Part shown: positions 18,459 through 27,152 of the stretch, in pieces
Numbering within the stretch: the stretch's first letter is position 1
How the letters are laid out: every line of letters begins with the position of its first letter
Notes under the pieces: generated by a model
Seen by the model: the letters and a program-made list of their open reading frames with translations, nothing else
The model's database searches: none
Told to the model about the DNA's origin: nothing
Translations under genes and position numbers: made by a program
Assembly: GCF_900110915.1 (NCBI RefSeq)
Contig: NZ_FOFG01000002.1
Location: forward strand, 310,001-374,000
DNA length: 64,000 bases
Direction: 5' to 3'
Source of the DNA: Faunimonas pinastri
Lineage (GTDB): Bacteria > Pseudomonadota > Alphaproteobacteria > Rhizobiales > Afifellaceae

Positions 18459-19316
18459 ATGGACGCGCTGGAAAAGCTCCCGCCGCTGCGGGAGGTCATA
18501 GCGGCTCATGACCTTTCCGCCCGCAAGGCGCTGGGTCAGAACTTCCTTCTCGACATCAACCTGACCCGCCGGATCGCACGATCCGGCGGTCCGCTTTCCG
18601 GCGCGCACGTGATCGAGGTCGGTCCCGGCCCCGGCGGTCTCACGCGTGCGCTGCTCCTGGAGGGCGCGTCCCATGTCACCGCCATCGAGCGCGACGCCCG
18701 GGCCCTGCCCGCTCTCGCGGAGATCTCGCAAGCGGCCCCGGGCCGGTTGACCGCGATCGAAGGAGACGCGCTGGCGACCGATTACGCGGCGCTGGCAGCC
18801 GACAAGCGCGTCCGCATCGTGGCCAACCTCCCCTACAATATCGCAACACCGCTGCTGACGGGCTGGATCACCTCCTCATCCTGGCCGTCCTGGTGGGACA
18901 GCCTGACGCTGATGTTCCAGCTTGAAGTGGCGGAGCGGATCGTGGCGACCCCCGGCTCCAAGAACTATGGCCGGCTCGCCATCCTGGCGCAGTGGCGCAC
19001 GCGACCGCATCTCCTTTTCGAGGTGCCTGCGCGTGCCTTCACGCCGCCGCCCAAGGTCACCTCCGCCATCGTGCGACTGGAGCCGCGCACCGACGCGGTT
19101 GCCCTCGTGCCCCGCTCTCTGGAGACCGTCACGGCCGCAGCCTTCGGCCAGCGCCGGAAGATGCTGCGATCCAGCCTGCGCTCCCTCTGGAACGAGCCGG
19201 AGCCCGTTCTGGAAAGAGCCGGGATCGATCCGCAGATGCGGGCGGAGCAGGTGCCCGTGGAAGGATTCCTGACGCTGGCCGGGATCTGGGAAGAGCAACT
19301 CGGCAAACGCGCCTGA
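18459..19316 (+). CDS. rsmA: 16S rRNA dimethyladenosine transferase (KsgA/RsmA)
   Basis: SAM-dependent enzyme that dimethylates two adjacent adenosines near the 3' end of 16S rRNA late in 30S assembly. The 285 residues include the N-terminal ALGQNFLLD, the SAM-binding [14 protein letters not shown] (about 53-66), and motif [13 protein letters not shown] (NLPY 123-126) that positions the target base. The C-terminal RNA-binding lobe is complete. It is the last gene of the lpt operon. pdxA, usually between surA and rsmA in proteobacteria, is absent. Confidence 0.97.
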   Translation: MDALEKLPPLREVIAAHDLSARKALGQNFLLDINLTRRIARSGGPLSGAHVIEVGPGPGGLTRALLLEGASHVTAIERDARALPALAEISQAAPGRLTAIEGDALATDYAALAADKRVRIVANLPYNIATPLLTGWITSSSWPSWWDSLTLMFQLEVAERIVATPGSKNYGRLAILAQWRTRPHLLFEVPARAFTPPPKVTSAIVRLEPRTDAVALVPRSLETVTAAAFGQRRKMLRSSLRSLWNEPEPVLERAGIDPQMRAEQVPVEGFLTLAGIWEEQLGKRA

Positions 19317-19328
19317 CCGCTCCCGCGT

Positions 19329-19553
19329 CTAGTGCATGACCTCTCGGCGCAGCGGCTCGACATTGTCGATCAGCGCGTAGAGACGCTGACGGACATTTAC
19401 GTCATCGCCCGCCAGGCGTTTGGTCAGTGACGCCATTTCCAGCCAGATCTTTTCCAGCTCGAGGCAGGAGCGCCGAATCTCGTCGTTCCCCATCTGCTCG
19501 CCCATACGGGCGTACCGTGCCGCCATCGCGCGACACCGCTCCGGATCGCTCAT
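19329..19553 (-). CDS. Conserved small Arg/Glu-rich protein, unknown function
   Basis: A 74-residue charged protein (MSDPERCRAMAARYARMG...) predicted to be helical and cytoplasmic. I chose ATG 19553 because GAGGAC lies about six bases upstream; longer in-frame versions reach 19616. The DPERCR...RYARM pattern, followed by a second helix, resembles short proteins common in rhizobial genomes, but I know no function. It is convergent with rsmA, with 12 bases between the stops, and is separated from gpt by the gpt terminator. Confidence 0.6.
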   Translation of the reverse strand: MSDPERCRAMAARYARMGEQMGNDEIRRSCLELEKIWLEMASLTKRLAGDDVNVRQRLYALIDNVEPLRREVMH

Positions 19554-19667
19554 GACCGTCCTCATGAAGAGAGTGCGACGGCGCAGGCCAGAGATGCGGC
19601 GAACCGCTTCCGGCACCTTGCCGATGCGCGACGGAGTACAGGAGCCGCATGACAGCGCGTTGACAAC

Positions 19668-19695
19668 AAAAAGGCCAGGTCGTGACCTGGCCTTT
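19668..19695 (-). terminator. Intrinsic terminator of gpt
   Basis: AAAGGCCAGGTC and GACCTGGCCTTT form twelve pairs around a two-base centre (in practice a four-base loop). Reading on the minus strand, TTTTTGTTG follows. It lies 36 bases past the gpt stop. Confidence 0.88.
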
Positions 19696-19730
19696 CGACG
19701 TTTCCGGCAGGAAGAGGAACGGTGCCGGGC

Positions 19731-20228
19731 TCAGCCCTTGCCGCCGGAGATAGGCGGCTGGAAGCTCAGGCCGAGATCCCAGGGGAAATAGATCCAGGTG
19801 TCCTGCGAAACCTCGGTCACGAAGGTATCGACGAGCGGGCGCCCCTGCGGCTTGGAGTAGACGGTCGCGAAATGCGCGTTCGGCAGCATCTCGCGGACGA
19901 GCCGCGCGGTCTTTCCGGTGTCCACGAGGTCGTCGATGATCAGGACGCCCTTGCCGCCTTCTCCGATTTCTTTGACCTTGGAATCGATCTCCTTGAGAAC
20001 CGCGCTCGTACCCTGGGTCTTGTACTCGTGGTAGGAGGCGATGCAGACGGTATCGATCAGGCGGACTTCCAGTTCCCGACAGACGATCGCCGCCGGGACC
20101 AGACCGCCGCGGGTGATGCAGACGATGGCCTGGAAAGGCCCCTGCCCAGCCAGCCGCCACGCCAGCGCGCGCGCATCCCTGTGGAATTGCTCCCAGGAGA
20201 CCGGGAAGGCCTTCTCCAGATTTTCCAT
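19731..20228 (-). CDS. gpt: Xanthine phosphoribosyltransferase
   Basis: Purine salvage enzyme transferring phosphoribose from PRPP to xanthine, and usually guanine. I start at ATG 20228, giving [15 protein letters not shown] and 165 residues, the family's usual length; a GGCGGAG element lies upstream. In-frame sequence upstream to 20363 has no family resemblance. The PRPP-binding loop is [14 protein letters not shown] (95-108) and the purine-site region YFPWDLGL is near the C-terminus. Its own terminator follows. It lies in the same strand run as purB and purC. Confidence 0.95.
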   Translation of the reverse strand: MENLEKAFPVSWEQFHRDARALAWRLAGQGPFQAIVCITRGGLVPAAIVCRELEVRLIDTVCIASYHEYKTQGTSAVLKEIDSKVKEIGEGGKGVLIIDDLVDTGKTARLVREMLPNAHFATVYSKPQGRPLVDTFVTEVSQDTWIYFPWDLGLSFQPPISGGKG

Positions 20229-20384
20229 CACATTCTCCGCCTGATCGGCAAGATGACCATCATCGGTGGCCAACGGTTTCACATGCGCGAACGGCGCGCT
20301 CATCTCTGGAATGTCGGAGAGAATGCCGGTTGGCAAGGGATCGAGCCCGCTGTTCCCCGGCATTCAATCGTCCGAACCGGGAAA

Positions 20385-20789
20385 TCAGCAGCCGCTGCCG
20401 CCGGCGATCCACTTCTGCAGGTTCTGCGTGATGGTCGGACCTTCCGAGGTGCCGAGCAACGGGCCGTAGGCGCGCACCTGCGTGCCGTTGATGTCCACCA
20501 CGAGCTTCGGCAGACCCGTCGGGTCCGAGCGCGGCACGATCAGCACGCGCGGATGATTGGCGTACGATTCCGGCGTATAGGACAGGCCGGCGAAGGCCGG
20601 GCGATTGCCCTGGAACCAGCAGGCGCGAATGTTCTCGACGACGTTGTCGGTCGGATCGCTGGCGGCCGTATATTCAAGGTAGTCCTTGGCGCCCTGTCCG
20701 CCGGCGCCGTGCGGCGACACGCATCCGGCCAGCATTGCAGCCAGGACGGCTGCGGCACCGAGGCCTCGCTTGTGGGTCGAACTGATCAC
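20385..20789 (-). CDS. Putative lipoprotein, unknown function
   Basis: 134-residue protein with a lipoprotein signal: lipobox LAGC with Cys at about residue 23, so it should be lipid-anchored in the envelope. The start is GTG 20789, with GGAG eight bases upstream. The mature part carries NIRACWFQGNRPAF and a C-terminal GSGC, giving a possible Cys-Cys bridge. The pattern resembles short uncharacterised lipoproteins conserved in Hyphomicrobiales; I do not recognise a function. It lies between purC and gpt on the same strand. Confidence 0.75.
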   Translation of the reverse strand: MISSTHKRGLGAAAVLAAMLAGCVSPHGAGGQGAKDYLEYTAASDPTDNVVENIRACWFQGNRPAFAGLSYTPESYANHPRVLIVPRSDPTGLPKLVVDINGTQVRAYGPLLGTSEGPTITQNLQKWIAGGSGC

Positions 20790-20907
20790 GGCTCACGCTC
20801 CATTCTGTTTTGGTCTCGGCGGTTGTTTGTTCCGCGCAGCACTCATCGCGGACGATATCGGCGATATGGCGGCGACGCCCATCCTCAGATGCCGCGCGCC
20901 GCCCCCG

Positions 20908-21678
20908 TCACTGCACCAGCGTGGGGCCGGAGCTGACAATACGCTCGTTGGTGTTGAGGATGCCGAGCCGGCGCGCGACTTCCTGATAACCGGCGAGCAC
21001 GCGGCCGTTTTCGCGCGAGGCGTCCTTGGAGAACTTCTCGCTGCTGGTCAAATCCCAGAGGCGACAGGAATCGGGGGAGATCTCGTCGGCGATGATGATG
21101 CGCATCATCTCGTTTTCATAAAGACGGCCGCATTCCAGGCGGAAGTCGATCAGCCGAATGCCGACGCCGAGGAAGAGGCCTGACAGGAAATCGTTCACCC
21201 GGATGGCGAGCGACATGATGTCGTCGATCTCCTGCGGGCTTGCCCAGCCGAACGCGGTGACATGCTCCTCGGAGACCATCGGATCGCCGAGCTCGTTGTT
21301 CTTGTAATAGAATTCGATGATGGAGCGCGGCAGCGGCGTGCCTTCTTCGATTCCCAGCCGCTTGGCGAGGGATCCGGCGGCGACATTGCGGACGACCACT
21401 TCGAGCGGAATGATCTCGACTTCGCGGATCAACTGCTCGCGCATGTTCAAGGTCCGGATGAAATGGGTCGGGATGCCCATCGCATTCAGGTTGTTGAAAA
21501 TGTACTCGGAAATCCGGTTGTTGAGAACGCCCTTGCCGTCGACGACTTCGTTCCGGCGCTTGTTCTCTCCGGACGCGTCGTCCTTGAAATGCTGAATCAG
21601 GGTGCCGGGCTCGGGCCCTTCGTAAAGGATCTTGGCATTGCCTTCGTAGATGCGACGGCGACGGTTCATAGTGCTCAT
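20908..21678 (-). CDS. purC: SAICAR synthetase (PurC)
   Basis: Phosphoribosylaminoimidazole-succinocarboxamide synthase, the ATP-dependent step of purine synthesis that joins aspartate to CAIR. The 256 residues cover the whole family: [33 protein letters not shown], the ATP/metal site [10 protein letters not shown] and [13 protein letters not shown]. Oddly, the N-terminal EGKAK motif reads EGNAK here, with Asn14 replacing a usually invariant lysine. The purS-purQ-purL genes that normally follow rhizobial purC are absent, so this may be a second copy. Start ATG 21678 or ATG 21669; no clear SD favours either. Confidence 0.9.
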   Translation of the reverse strand: MSTMNRRRRIYEGNAKILYEGPEPGTLIQHFKDDASGENKRRNEVVDGKGVLNNRISEYIFNNLNAMGIPTHFIRTLNMREQLIREVEIIPLEVVVRNVAAGSLAKRLGIEEGTPLPRSIIEFYYKNNELGDPMVSEEHVTAFGWASPQEIDDIMSLAIRVNDFLSGLFLGVGIRLIDFRLECGRLYENEMMRIIIADEISPDSCRLWDLTSSEKFSKDASRENGRVLAGYQEVARRLGILNTNERIVSSGPTLVQ

Positions 21679-21830
21679 ATCGGATATGTTGGACAGACTC
21701 AGCTTGAAGCAAGGCGCGCCGCAGGCTCTCGGAGCGCGGAACCTATAGGAAACCCGCCTTCAACTCAATCGCAGCCGCACGCGCACGCTGCAAGCCTGCC
21801 CCGCCCGGCGTGACGCCCCCGGTGAAGAAC

Positions 21831-22253
21831 TCACGGGGACGTCGATTGCGTTCCCGACTGGCCGGATGAACCGGTGGCGCCGACCGACCCACTACCGGGC
21901 ACGTCCGTGCCGCTCGGAGCGGGCGTGGCACTTCCATTGTTGCTCGTCTGAGACTGCCCGGTTCCTTTCGTATCCTTGTCGAAGGCCGACTGGTTCGTGC
22001 CGGTTTGCGGACTGGTGGCGCTGGGCCGGTCGGTATACTGGGCGCTGCCGCCGGTCTTGCCGGCATTGAAGACGGAATAAGCCAAGGCGAGGATCAGGAC
22101 GACAGCGCAAGCCAGAATGCCGAAAAGCATTCCCTTGCCGCTGGTGACCGGTGGTCGACCACGGGGGGTCGGTGCGGTCGCTGAAGGATCGCTGCTTGCG
22201 GAGCGGAGCCCCGGAGCGGCCGGGCCTGGTTGGTTGCGATCGTTCGAGGCCAT
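21831..22253 (-). CDS. Small single-pass membrane protein with Ser/Thr/Gly tail
   Basis: 140 residues from ATG 22253, preceded by GGGGGAAAC. It has a short polar, Pro-rich N-terminus (about 45 residues), one membrane helix GMLFGILACAVVLILALAYS, and a low-complexity tail rich in Ser, Thr, Gly, Asn and Gln that would be outside the membrane. No enzymatic motif. The same plan recurs in the next gene upstream, suggesting a related pair. Function unknown. Confidence 0.6.
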   Translation of the reverse strand: MASNDRNQPGPAAPGLRSASSDPSATAPTPRGRPPVTSGKGMLFGILACAVVLILALAYSVFNAGKTGGSAQYTDRPSATSPQTGTNQSAFDKDTKGTGQSQTSNNGSATPAPSGTDVPGSGSVGATGSSGQSGTQSTSP

Positions 22254-22370
22254 GTTTCCCCCCATCTTTTCGGGAGAGGAACGAGTCTGGTCCAGGCTTC
22301 GTTCCGCGGGTCCGTCAGCCGAGCCCGCCCGGGTCGTGGCGAAAGGGGCCGGCGAACCGGCCCCCATGCA

Positions 22371-22625
22371 TTACGGACTTGCGGCGCCGTTGCCCGCGCC
22401 CCCAGTGGTATTCGACGGGGCGTTTTCCGGCGCGGTTTCCCGGTTGCCGGTCGTCGTCCCGGAACCGCCGATCTGTGCCTGACCGCCGGACGATCCTTCC
22501 GGGCGCGTAGACGAAAAGTAAAACGCGAAAACGGCAGCTATAACGATCAGGATAACTGCTATCCAGTACAAGCTCGTCCGAGACCTGTTCGGCTCGATCG
22601 GCGATGAACTCCCTCTATTGACCAT
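22371..22625 (-). CDS. Small single-pass membrane protein with Gly/Asn/Thr tail
   Basis: 84 residues with a strong AGGAGGGG ribosome-binding site before the ATG. Residues 1-18 are polar and basic, 19-39 form a membrane helix (YWIAVILIVIAAVFAFYF), and the remainder is a Gly/Ser/Thr/Asn-rich tail. It lies 117 bp upstream of a gene of the same design (21831-22253). I do not recognise a family. Confidence 0.65.
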   Translation of the reverse strand: MVNRGSSSPIEPNRSRTSLYWIAVILIVIAAVFAFYFSSTRPEGSSGGQAQIGGSGTTTGNRETAPENAPSNTTGGAGNGAASP

Positions 22626-22710
22626 GCTTCCCCTCCTAGATCGACGCCTTAACGATCTCTACACCGTGAAGTTCCTGCCAATAAACTACACGGAAGGGGG
22701 GCGTTTCGCC

Positions 22711-23259
22711 TTAGAGGTTCGACATAAAGCGGGCGAAGACCATTAAGCCTTCCGGCCACGGACCGTGGCCACTCTCCGAATTGATATGCCCGGATTGGCC
22801 GGCATCGAGCAGAAAGGCGCCCCAGTCGCGGGCGAGTTCTTCCGCGCGGGGATACTCGCAATAGGGATCGGACTGGCTGGCGACGAGAAAGCATGGAAAC
22901 GGCATCGGCTCGCGGCTGATCGGCGCGAAGTCGCGGATGCTGTCCGGGATGCGCGCCTCCTCCGTATCAGGCGGGGCGACGAGGAAGCCTCCAACCACAT
23001 TGCCGGAAGGCAGATGGTCGGCGGCGTCCGTGACGCTGATGCAGCCGAGACTGTGGGCGATCAGCACGACCGGCCGCTCCGCCTGCCCAACCGCCTCGAC
23101 GATGGCGTCGCGCCATTCCTTCCGGTCTGGCGCATCCCAATCGCGTTGCTGCACCCGGCGGGCACTCGGCAACCGGTTTTCCCAGCGGGTCTGCCAGTGC
23201 TCCGAACCCGAGCCGCCGAGCCCGGGCACGATGAGGATATCGACGTCGCGTGTCTTCAT
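22711..23259 (-). CDS. RBBP9/YdeN-type alpha/beta hydrolase
   Basis: Small serine hydrolase of 182 residues in the RBBP9/YdeN family. The N-terminal ILIVPGLGGSGSEHWQ oxyanion-loop signature, the nucleophile Ser70 in LIAHSLGC, Asp131 in SQSDPYC and His158 in GHIN form the triad. Substrates are unknown for most bacterial members. Its ATG overlaps the purB stop as ATGA, so it is translated from the purB message, though no metabolic link to purines is established. Confidence 0.92.
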   Translation of the reverse strand: MKTRDVDILIVPGLGGSGSEHWQTRWENRLPSARRVQQRDWDAPDRKEWRDAIVEAVGQAERPVVLIAHSLGCISVTDAADHLPSGNVVGGFLVAPPDTEEARIPDSIRDFAPISREPMPFPCFLVASQSDPYCEYPRAEELARDWGAFLLDAGQSGHINSESGHGPWPEGLMVFARFMSNL

Positions 23260-24572
23260 GCTGCCCCGTCGCCCCCGAAGACGCGCGCGAAGATCGTGTC
23301 CACCTGCCGCGTATGATAGCCGAGATCGAACTTCTCGCGGATCTCGTCCTCGCCCAGCGCCGCGCGCACATCGGGGTCGCCGAGGAGCTCGGTCAGAAAG
23401 TCGGCGCCCTGCTCCCACACCTTCATCGCGTTGCGCTGCACGAGACGGTAGGCGTCCTCGCGCGAGATGCCGGCCTGCGTCAGGGCCAGGAGCACACGCT
23501 GGGAATGGACCAGGCCGCCCAGCCGGTCGAGATTGCGCTGCATGTTCTCGGGGTAGATCAGGAGCTTGTCGATGACGTTGGCGAGCCGCACCAGCGCGAA
23601 ATCCAGCGTCACGGTCGCGTCGGGCCCGATCATCCGCTCCACCGAGGAGTGGGAGATATCGCGCTCGTGCCAAAGCGCCACGTTTTCCATGGCGGGCATG
23701 GCATAGGAGCGAACCATGCGGGCGAGACCGGTGAGGTTTTCCGTCAGCACCGGATTGCGCTTGTGCGGCATGGCCGAGGAGCCCTTCTGCCCCGGCGAGA
23801 AATATTCCTCGACCTCCAGCACTTCCGTGCGCTGGAGGTGACGCACTTCGGTGGCGAGACGCTCGATGGACGACGCGATCACCCCGAGCACGGAGAAATA
23901 CATGGCGTGGCGGTCGCGCGGGATCACCTGGGTGGAGACCGGCTCGGGCTTGAGGCCGAGCGCGGCCGCGACATGCTCCTCCACGCGGGGATCGATATTT
24001 GCGAAGGTGCCGACCGCACCGGAGATGGCGCAGGTCGCGACCTCCTCGCGAGCGAAGACCAGCCGCTGACGCGCCCGTTCGAACTCGGCAAAAGCGCCGG
24101 CGAGCTTGACGCCGAAGGTGGTCGGCTCCGCGTGGATGCCGTGCGAACGACCGATCGTCACCGTGTTCCGGTGCTCCAGTGCCCGCCGCTTCAGCGCGGC
24201 CAGGAGCAGGTCGAGATCGGCCAGGAGCAGATCGGCGGCACGCACGAGCTGGATGTTGAAGCAGGTATCGAGCACGTCCGAGGACGTCATGCCCTGGTGG
24301 ATGAAGCGCGCATCCGGGCCGACGAACTCGGAAAGGTGGGTCAGGAAGGCGATCACGTCGTGCTTCACCTCGCGCTCGATCTCGTCGATACGATCGACAT
24401 CGAACTCGGCGGCGTTGCCCTTCTCCCAGACGGTGGCGGCGGCTTCCTTCGGCACCACTCCGATTTCGGCCAGTGCGTCAAGCGCATGCGCCTCGATCTC
24501 GAACCAGATCCGGAACTTCGTTTCCGGCGACCAGATCGAAGCCATCTCCTTGCGGCTGTAACGCGGTATCAT
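23256..24572 (-). CDS. purB: Adenylosuccinate lyase
   Basis: Homotetrameric lyase acting twice in purine synthesis, releasing fumarate from SAICAR and from adenylosuccinate. I start at ATG 24572 (MIPRYSRKEMASIW, 438 residues), with GGAG eight bases upstream. The fumarase/aspartase-superfamily signature GSSAMPHKRNP carries the flexible catalytic loop; MTSSDVLDTC and RSHGIHAEPTTFG hold the other active-site residues including the general-acid His. It is the head of a coupled pair with the RBBP9-like hydrolase. Confidence 0.97.
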   Translation of the reverse strand: MIPRYSRKEMASIWSPETKFRIWFEIEAHALDALAEIGVVPKEAAATVWEKGNAAEFDVDRIDEIEREVKHDVIAFLTHLSEFVGPDARFIHQGMTSSDVLDTCFNIQLVRAADLLLADLDLLLAALKRRALEHRNTVTIGRSHGIHAEPTTFGVKLAGAFAEFERARQRLVFAREEVATCAISGAVGTFANIDPRVEEHVAAALGLKPEPVSTQVIPRDRHAMYFSVLGVIASSIERLATEVRHLQRTEVLEVEEYFSPGQKGSSAMPHKRNPVLTENLTGLARMVRSYAMPAMENVALWHERDISHSSVERMIGPDATVTLDFALVRLANVIDKLLIYPENMQRNLDRLGGLVHSQRVLLALTQAGISREDAYRLVQRNAMKVWEQGADFLTELLGDPDVRAALGEDEIREKFDLGYHTRQVDTIFARVFGGDGAA

Positions 24573-24626
24573 CTGTGGCTCCGATTTTGAAACAAGTCCG
24601 CGCCATAGCAAGCCCGGCTGCGGGCT

Positions 24627-25088
24627 TCAACGCCGCCGACGGGCAAAAAGCGCGGAGAACACGACCAGCGACGGAATTCCGAGGGGAAGCAGCAGCCGCG
24701 CCTCGATAACGAGAAAGGTATAGACCGCCGTCCCCGCCGATATCAGGCTCCAGTAAAAGAGACCGGTGCGGGTCCAGCGTTCAGGCAAGGCGTCCGGCTG
24801 AAGGCCGATCGCCAGGGTCAACCCACAACAGATGATGCAGGCCGAGATCACCGCGAGCAGAACGAACGCCGTAGCAAAGCGAGACGAAAAGGGGCGCGCC
24901 GTGGCGTTCGGCACCAGCCATTTCGTCGCGAGAGCCGCCACCAAAGCGCCGACGGCGGCAATTCCCTCGTTCAGCCAAAAGGACGAGGTCGGCGAGCGGC
25001 CATCGGTGAACCAGCCGATCGCCAGCGACAGCGAAATCGAAAGAGCAAAGACCGGAACGAGCCAGAAGCGGCGTCCGGCGTCACCCAA
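24627..25088 (-). CDS. Multi-pass membrane protein, unknown function
   Basis: 153 residues with four or five predicted membrane helices (FWLVPVFALSISLSLAIGWF; IAAVGALVAALATKWL; FVLLAVISACIICCGLTLAI; YWSLISAGTAVYTFLVIEA; LPLGIPSLVVFSALF) and a basic C-terminal RRRR. No in-frame ATG or GTG serves; the TTG at 25088 directly abuts the rpe stop codon (TGA-TTG), which indicates re-initiation after rpe. No family recognised. Confidence 0.65.
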   Translation of the reverse strand: MGDAGRRFWLVPVFALSISLSLAIGWFTDGRSPTSSFWLNEGIAAVGALVAALATKWLVPNATARPFSSRFATAFVLLAVISACIICCGLTLAIGLQPDALPERWTRTGLFYWSLISAGTAVYTFLVIEARLLLPLGIPSLVVFSALFARRRR

Positions 25089-25772
25089 TCAGGCGCGCTC
25101 GCCGCGTTCGAGTTCCGCCACGGCGCGGATCGCCTCGATATTTCCCCTGTAGGCGGACGCGCCGCCCCGGAACACGGCATTGCCGGCAACCAGCACATTC
25201 GCCCCGGCGGCAACGACCGAGCCGGCGGTTTCCGCCGTGATGCCGCCATCCACCTCGATATCGACCGGACGGTCGCCGACCAGCGCCTTGACCTGCCGGA
25301 TCTTCTCCACCATCGCGGGGATGAAGGCCTGGCCGCCGAAGCCGGGATTGACCGTCATCACCAGCACGAGATCGAGGCGATCGATCACATGCTGGATCGC
25401 GGAGACCGGGGTCGCCGGGTTGAGCGCCACCCCGGCGCGCTTGCCGAGCTTGCGGATGGCCTGCAGCGAACGGTCGAGATGCGGCCCCGCTTCCGCATGA
25501 ACGGTGATCGTATCCGCCCCCGCCGCAGCAAAGGCCTCCAGGAACGGATCGGCTGGCGCGATCATCAGGTGGACATCGAAGTGCCGCCTGGAGGCCGGCC
25601 GCGCCATCGCGATGACCGGTGCGCCAAAGGTGATGTTCGGGACGAAATGCCCATCCATCACGTCGAGATGGATCCAGTCCGCCCCCGCATCCTCGACGGC
25701 TGCGATTTCCTCGCCCAGGCGGCTGAAATCGGCGGACAGAACGGAGGGGGCAATCAGGAGCGGCCGATTCAT
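25089..25772 (-). CDS. rpe: Ribulose-phosphate 3-epimerase
   Basis: TIM-barrel metal enzyme interconverting ribulose 5-phosphate and xylulose 5-phosphate in the pentose phosphate pathway. The 227 residues contain [32 protein letters not shown] with catalytic and metal residues, [17 protein letters not shown] and the phosphate-binding EVDGGI and [10 protein letters not shown]. The ATG is clear. A small membrane protein is coupled to its stop. Confidence 0.97.
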   Translation of the reverse strand: MNRPLLIAPSVLSADFSRLGEEIAAVEDAGADWIHLDVMDGHFVPNITFGAPVIAMARPASRRHFDVHLMIAPADPFLEAFAAAGADTITVHAEAGPHLDRSLQAIRKLGKRAGVALNPATPVSAIQHVIDRLDLVLVMTVNPGFGGQAFIPAMVEKIRQVKALVGDRPVDIEVDGGITAETAGSVVAAGANVLVAGNAVFRGGASAYRGNIEAIRAVAELERGERA

Positions 25773-25826
25773 GCGCCCGTCATGGCAGGAGTCCGGCGTC
25801 GCGGCAAGACGGGGGATGCCGCTCTA

Positions 25827-26849
25827 TCATCCCTCAACCCCGACGCTGTAACGATCGCGCCAGGCAGGCAGCCGGTCGCCGGCTGCGGCGCTTGCTTCAT
25901 AGACACCACGCGCGACGGCCCGAGTCATGGCGGTGACCGCGCCCGTGCACAGATCCGCGAGCGCCGCAGCGGGATCGTCCGGGACGATGCGGCCGGTGGA
26001 AAGGACGAAAACCGTGTCCCCATCCATCGGCGTATGTGCCGGGAAGATAGCGAGGGCAAAGCCGTCATGAGCGGCGATCGCCACGCGCTTCGCCTGCGCC
26101 TTGCCGATAGCTACATCGGTCGCGATCACGGCGATGGTGGTATTTCCGGCAGCGCGGGCGTTCATCTTGGTGACCGCCGCGGCGGCATCGGGCGGGAACG
26201 GCCGGGGATAGCCGAGGCCGCCGAATTCGTCGTCGATCTCGAAAGGCGCCGCACGGAAATGCGCGGTCGAGCCGAGCGTCACCCGCCCCACTGCATTCAC
26301 CCCGACATGAGCGACGACGCTGCCGCCGCCGGGCAGCATGGCCGAGGCCATGCCGAAGCCGCCCTTCAGATCCGCGATGGTTGCCCCGATGCCCACGCCG
26401 GCGGAGCCAAGCTCGACCTCCGCCGAGGCAGCCTCGCAGGCCGCCCGGCCGAGCCCCGCATAGGGCGAATGCGTAGCGGAGCCCATGCCCGGAATGCTTG
26501 CCTTGTCGCCGCCGTTCAGGAGATCGAAGAGGATCGCGGCCGGAACGATCGGCACCCGCGCCGGGCCGATGGCGAAGCCCCGCCCCCGGGCGGCGAGCCA
26601 CGCGGAAACCCCGTCGGCCGCCGCCAGCCCGAAAGCCGAGCCGCCGGAGAGGACGATGGCGTCCACCCGGTCCACAGTGTTTTCCGGCACCAGCAGGTCC
26701 GTCTCGCGCGTCCCCGGCGCGCCGCCCGCCACGTGAACGGCGGCCAGCGCCGGTTCGTCCGGCAGGAAGACGGTCGTGCCGGATTTCAACCGTCGGTCGG
26801 AGGCGTGACCGATCCGCAGGCCCGGCAGGGTGCGATGTGTCCAGCTCAT
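25827..26849 (-). CDS. P1 family (DmpA-like) self-processing aminopeptidase
   Basis: Ntn-type hydrolase of 340 residues in the DmpA/BapA (P1, S58) family. These are made as one chain and cleave themselves in front of a Ser or Thr nucleophile. The expected junction here is Asn236-Thr237 in ARAAGNTTIAVIATDVAI. Family features include LSGGSAFGLAAADGV near residue 68-82, GVGIGATIADLKGGFG and the C-terminal HTPMDGDTVFVLSTGR. Known members remove D-amino acids or beta-alanine from peptides; the substrate here is unknown. It lies 54 bp upstream of rpe on the same strand. Confidence 0.92.
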   Translation of the reverse strand: MSWTHRTLPGLRIGHASDRRLKSGTTVFLPDEPALAAVHVAGGAPGTRETDLLVPENTVDRVDAIVLSGGSAFGLAAADGVSAWLAARGRGFAIGPARVPIVPAAILFDLLNGGDKASIPGMGSATHSPYAGLGRAACEAASAEVELGSAGVGIGATIADLKGGFGMASAMLPGGGSVVAHVGVNAVGRVTLGSTAHFRAAPFEIDDEFGGLGYPRPFPPDAAAAVTKMNARAAGNTTIAVIATDVAIGKAQAKRVAIAAHDGFALAIFPAHTPMDGDTVFVLSTGRIVPDDPAAALADLCTGAVTAMTRAVARGVYEASAAAGDRLPAWRDRYSVGVEG

Positions 26850-26877
26850 GGCCTGAACGCGAATTCGGCCGCCGGGA

Positions 26878-27030
26878 TCAGTGCAGGAGGTTCGGGAAGA
26901 TGCCGAGCACGCCGATGATGATGAGATAGATCGCCACGATGAAGTTGAGGAGGCGCGGCATGACGAGGATCAGCACGCCGGCGATCAGGGCGATGGCGGG
27001 CTGGAGCGAGAGATGGGCGCTGATATGCAT
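26878..27030 (-). CDS. DUF3096-type small membrane protein
   Basis: A 50-residue protein read from ATG 27030: MHISAHLSLQPAIALIAGVL at the start, then ILVMPRLLNFIVAIYLIIIG and a short VLGIFPNLLH end. It has two hydrophobic helices with PAIALIAGVLILVMPRLLN, the pattern of DUF3096 proteins, which are widespread and uncharacterised. An AGGAG-like element (AGGAGGAAACA) lies just before the ATG. It is followed directly by the P1 peptidase gene. Confidence 0.75.
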   Translation of the reverse strand: MHISAHLSLQPAIALIAGVLILVMPRLLNFIVAIYLIIIGVLGIFPNLLH

Positions 27031-27095
27031 CGTTGTTTCCTCCTGGGGAACATCGATCTAGCTGATTCCGGCTCCCTCGCCAAAAAGCGGCCGGA

Positions 27096-27122
27096 CAAAA
27101 ACCCCGGCCGATGGCCGGGGTT
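27096..27122 (-). terminator. Intrinsic terminator of livK
   Basis: AACCCCGGCC and GGCCGGGGTT pair perfectly around a GAT loop; on the minus strand TTTTTGTCC follows. It lies 31 bases beyond the livK stop. Confidence 0.9.
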
Positions 27123-27152
27123 CCTGAGCGTTCAAGAAAGCTGGAGAGCCGA

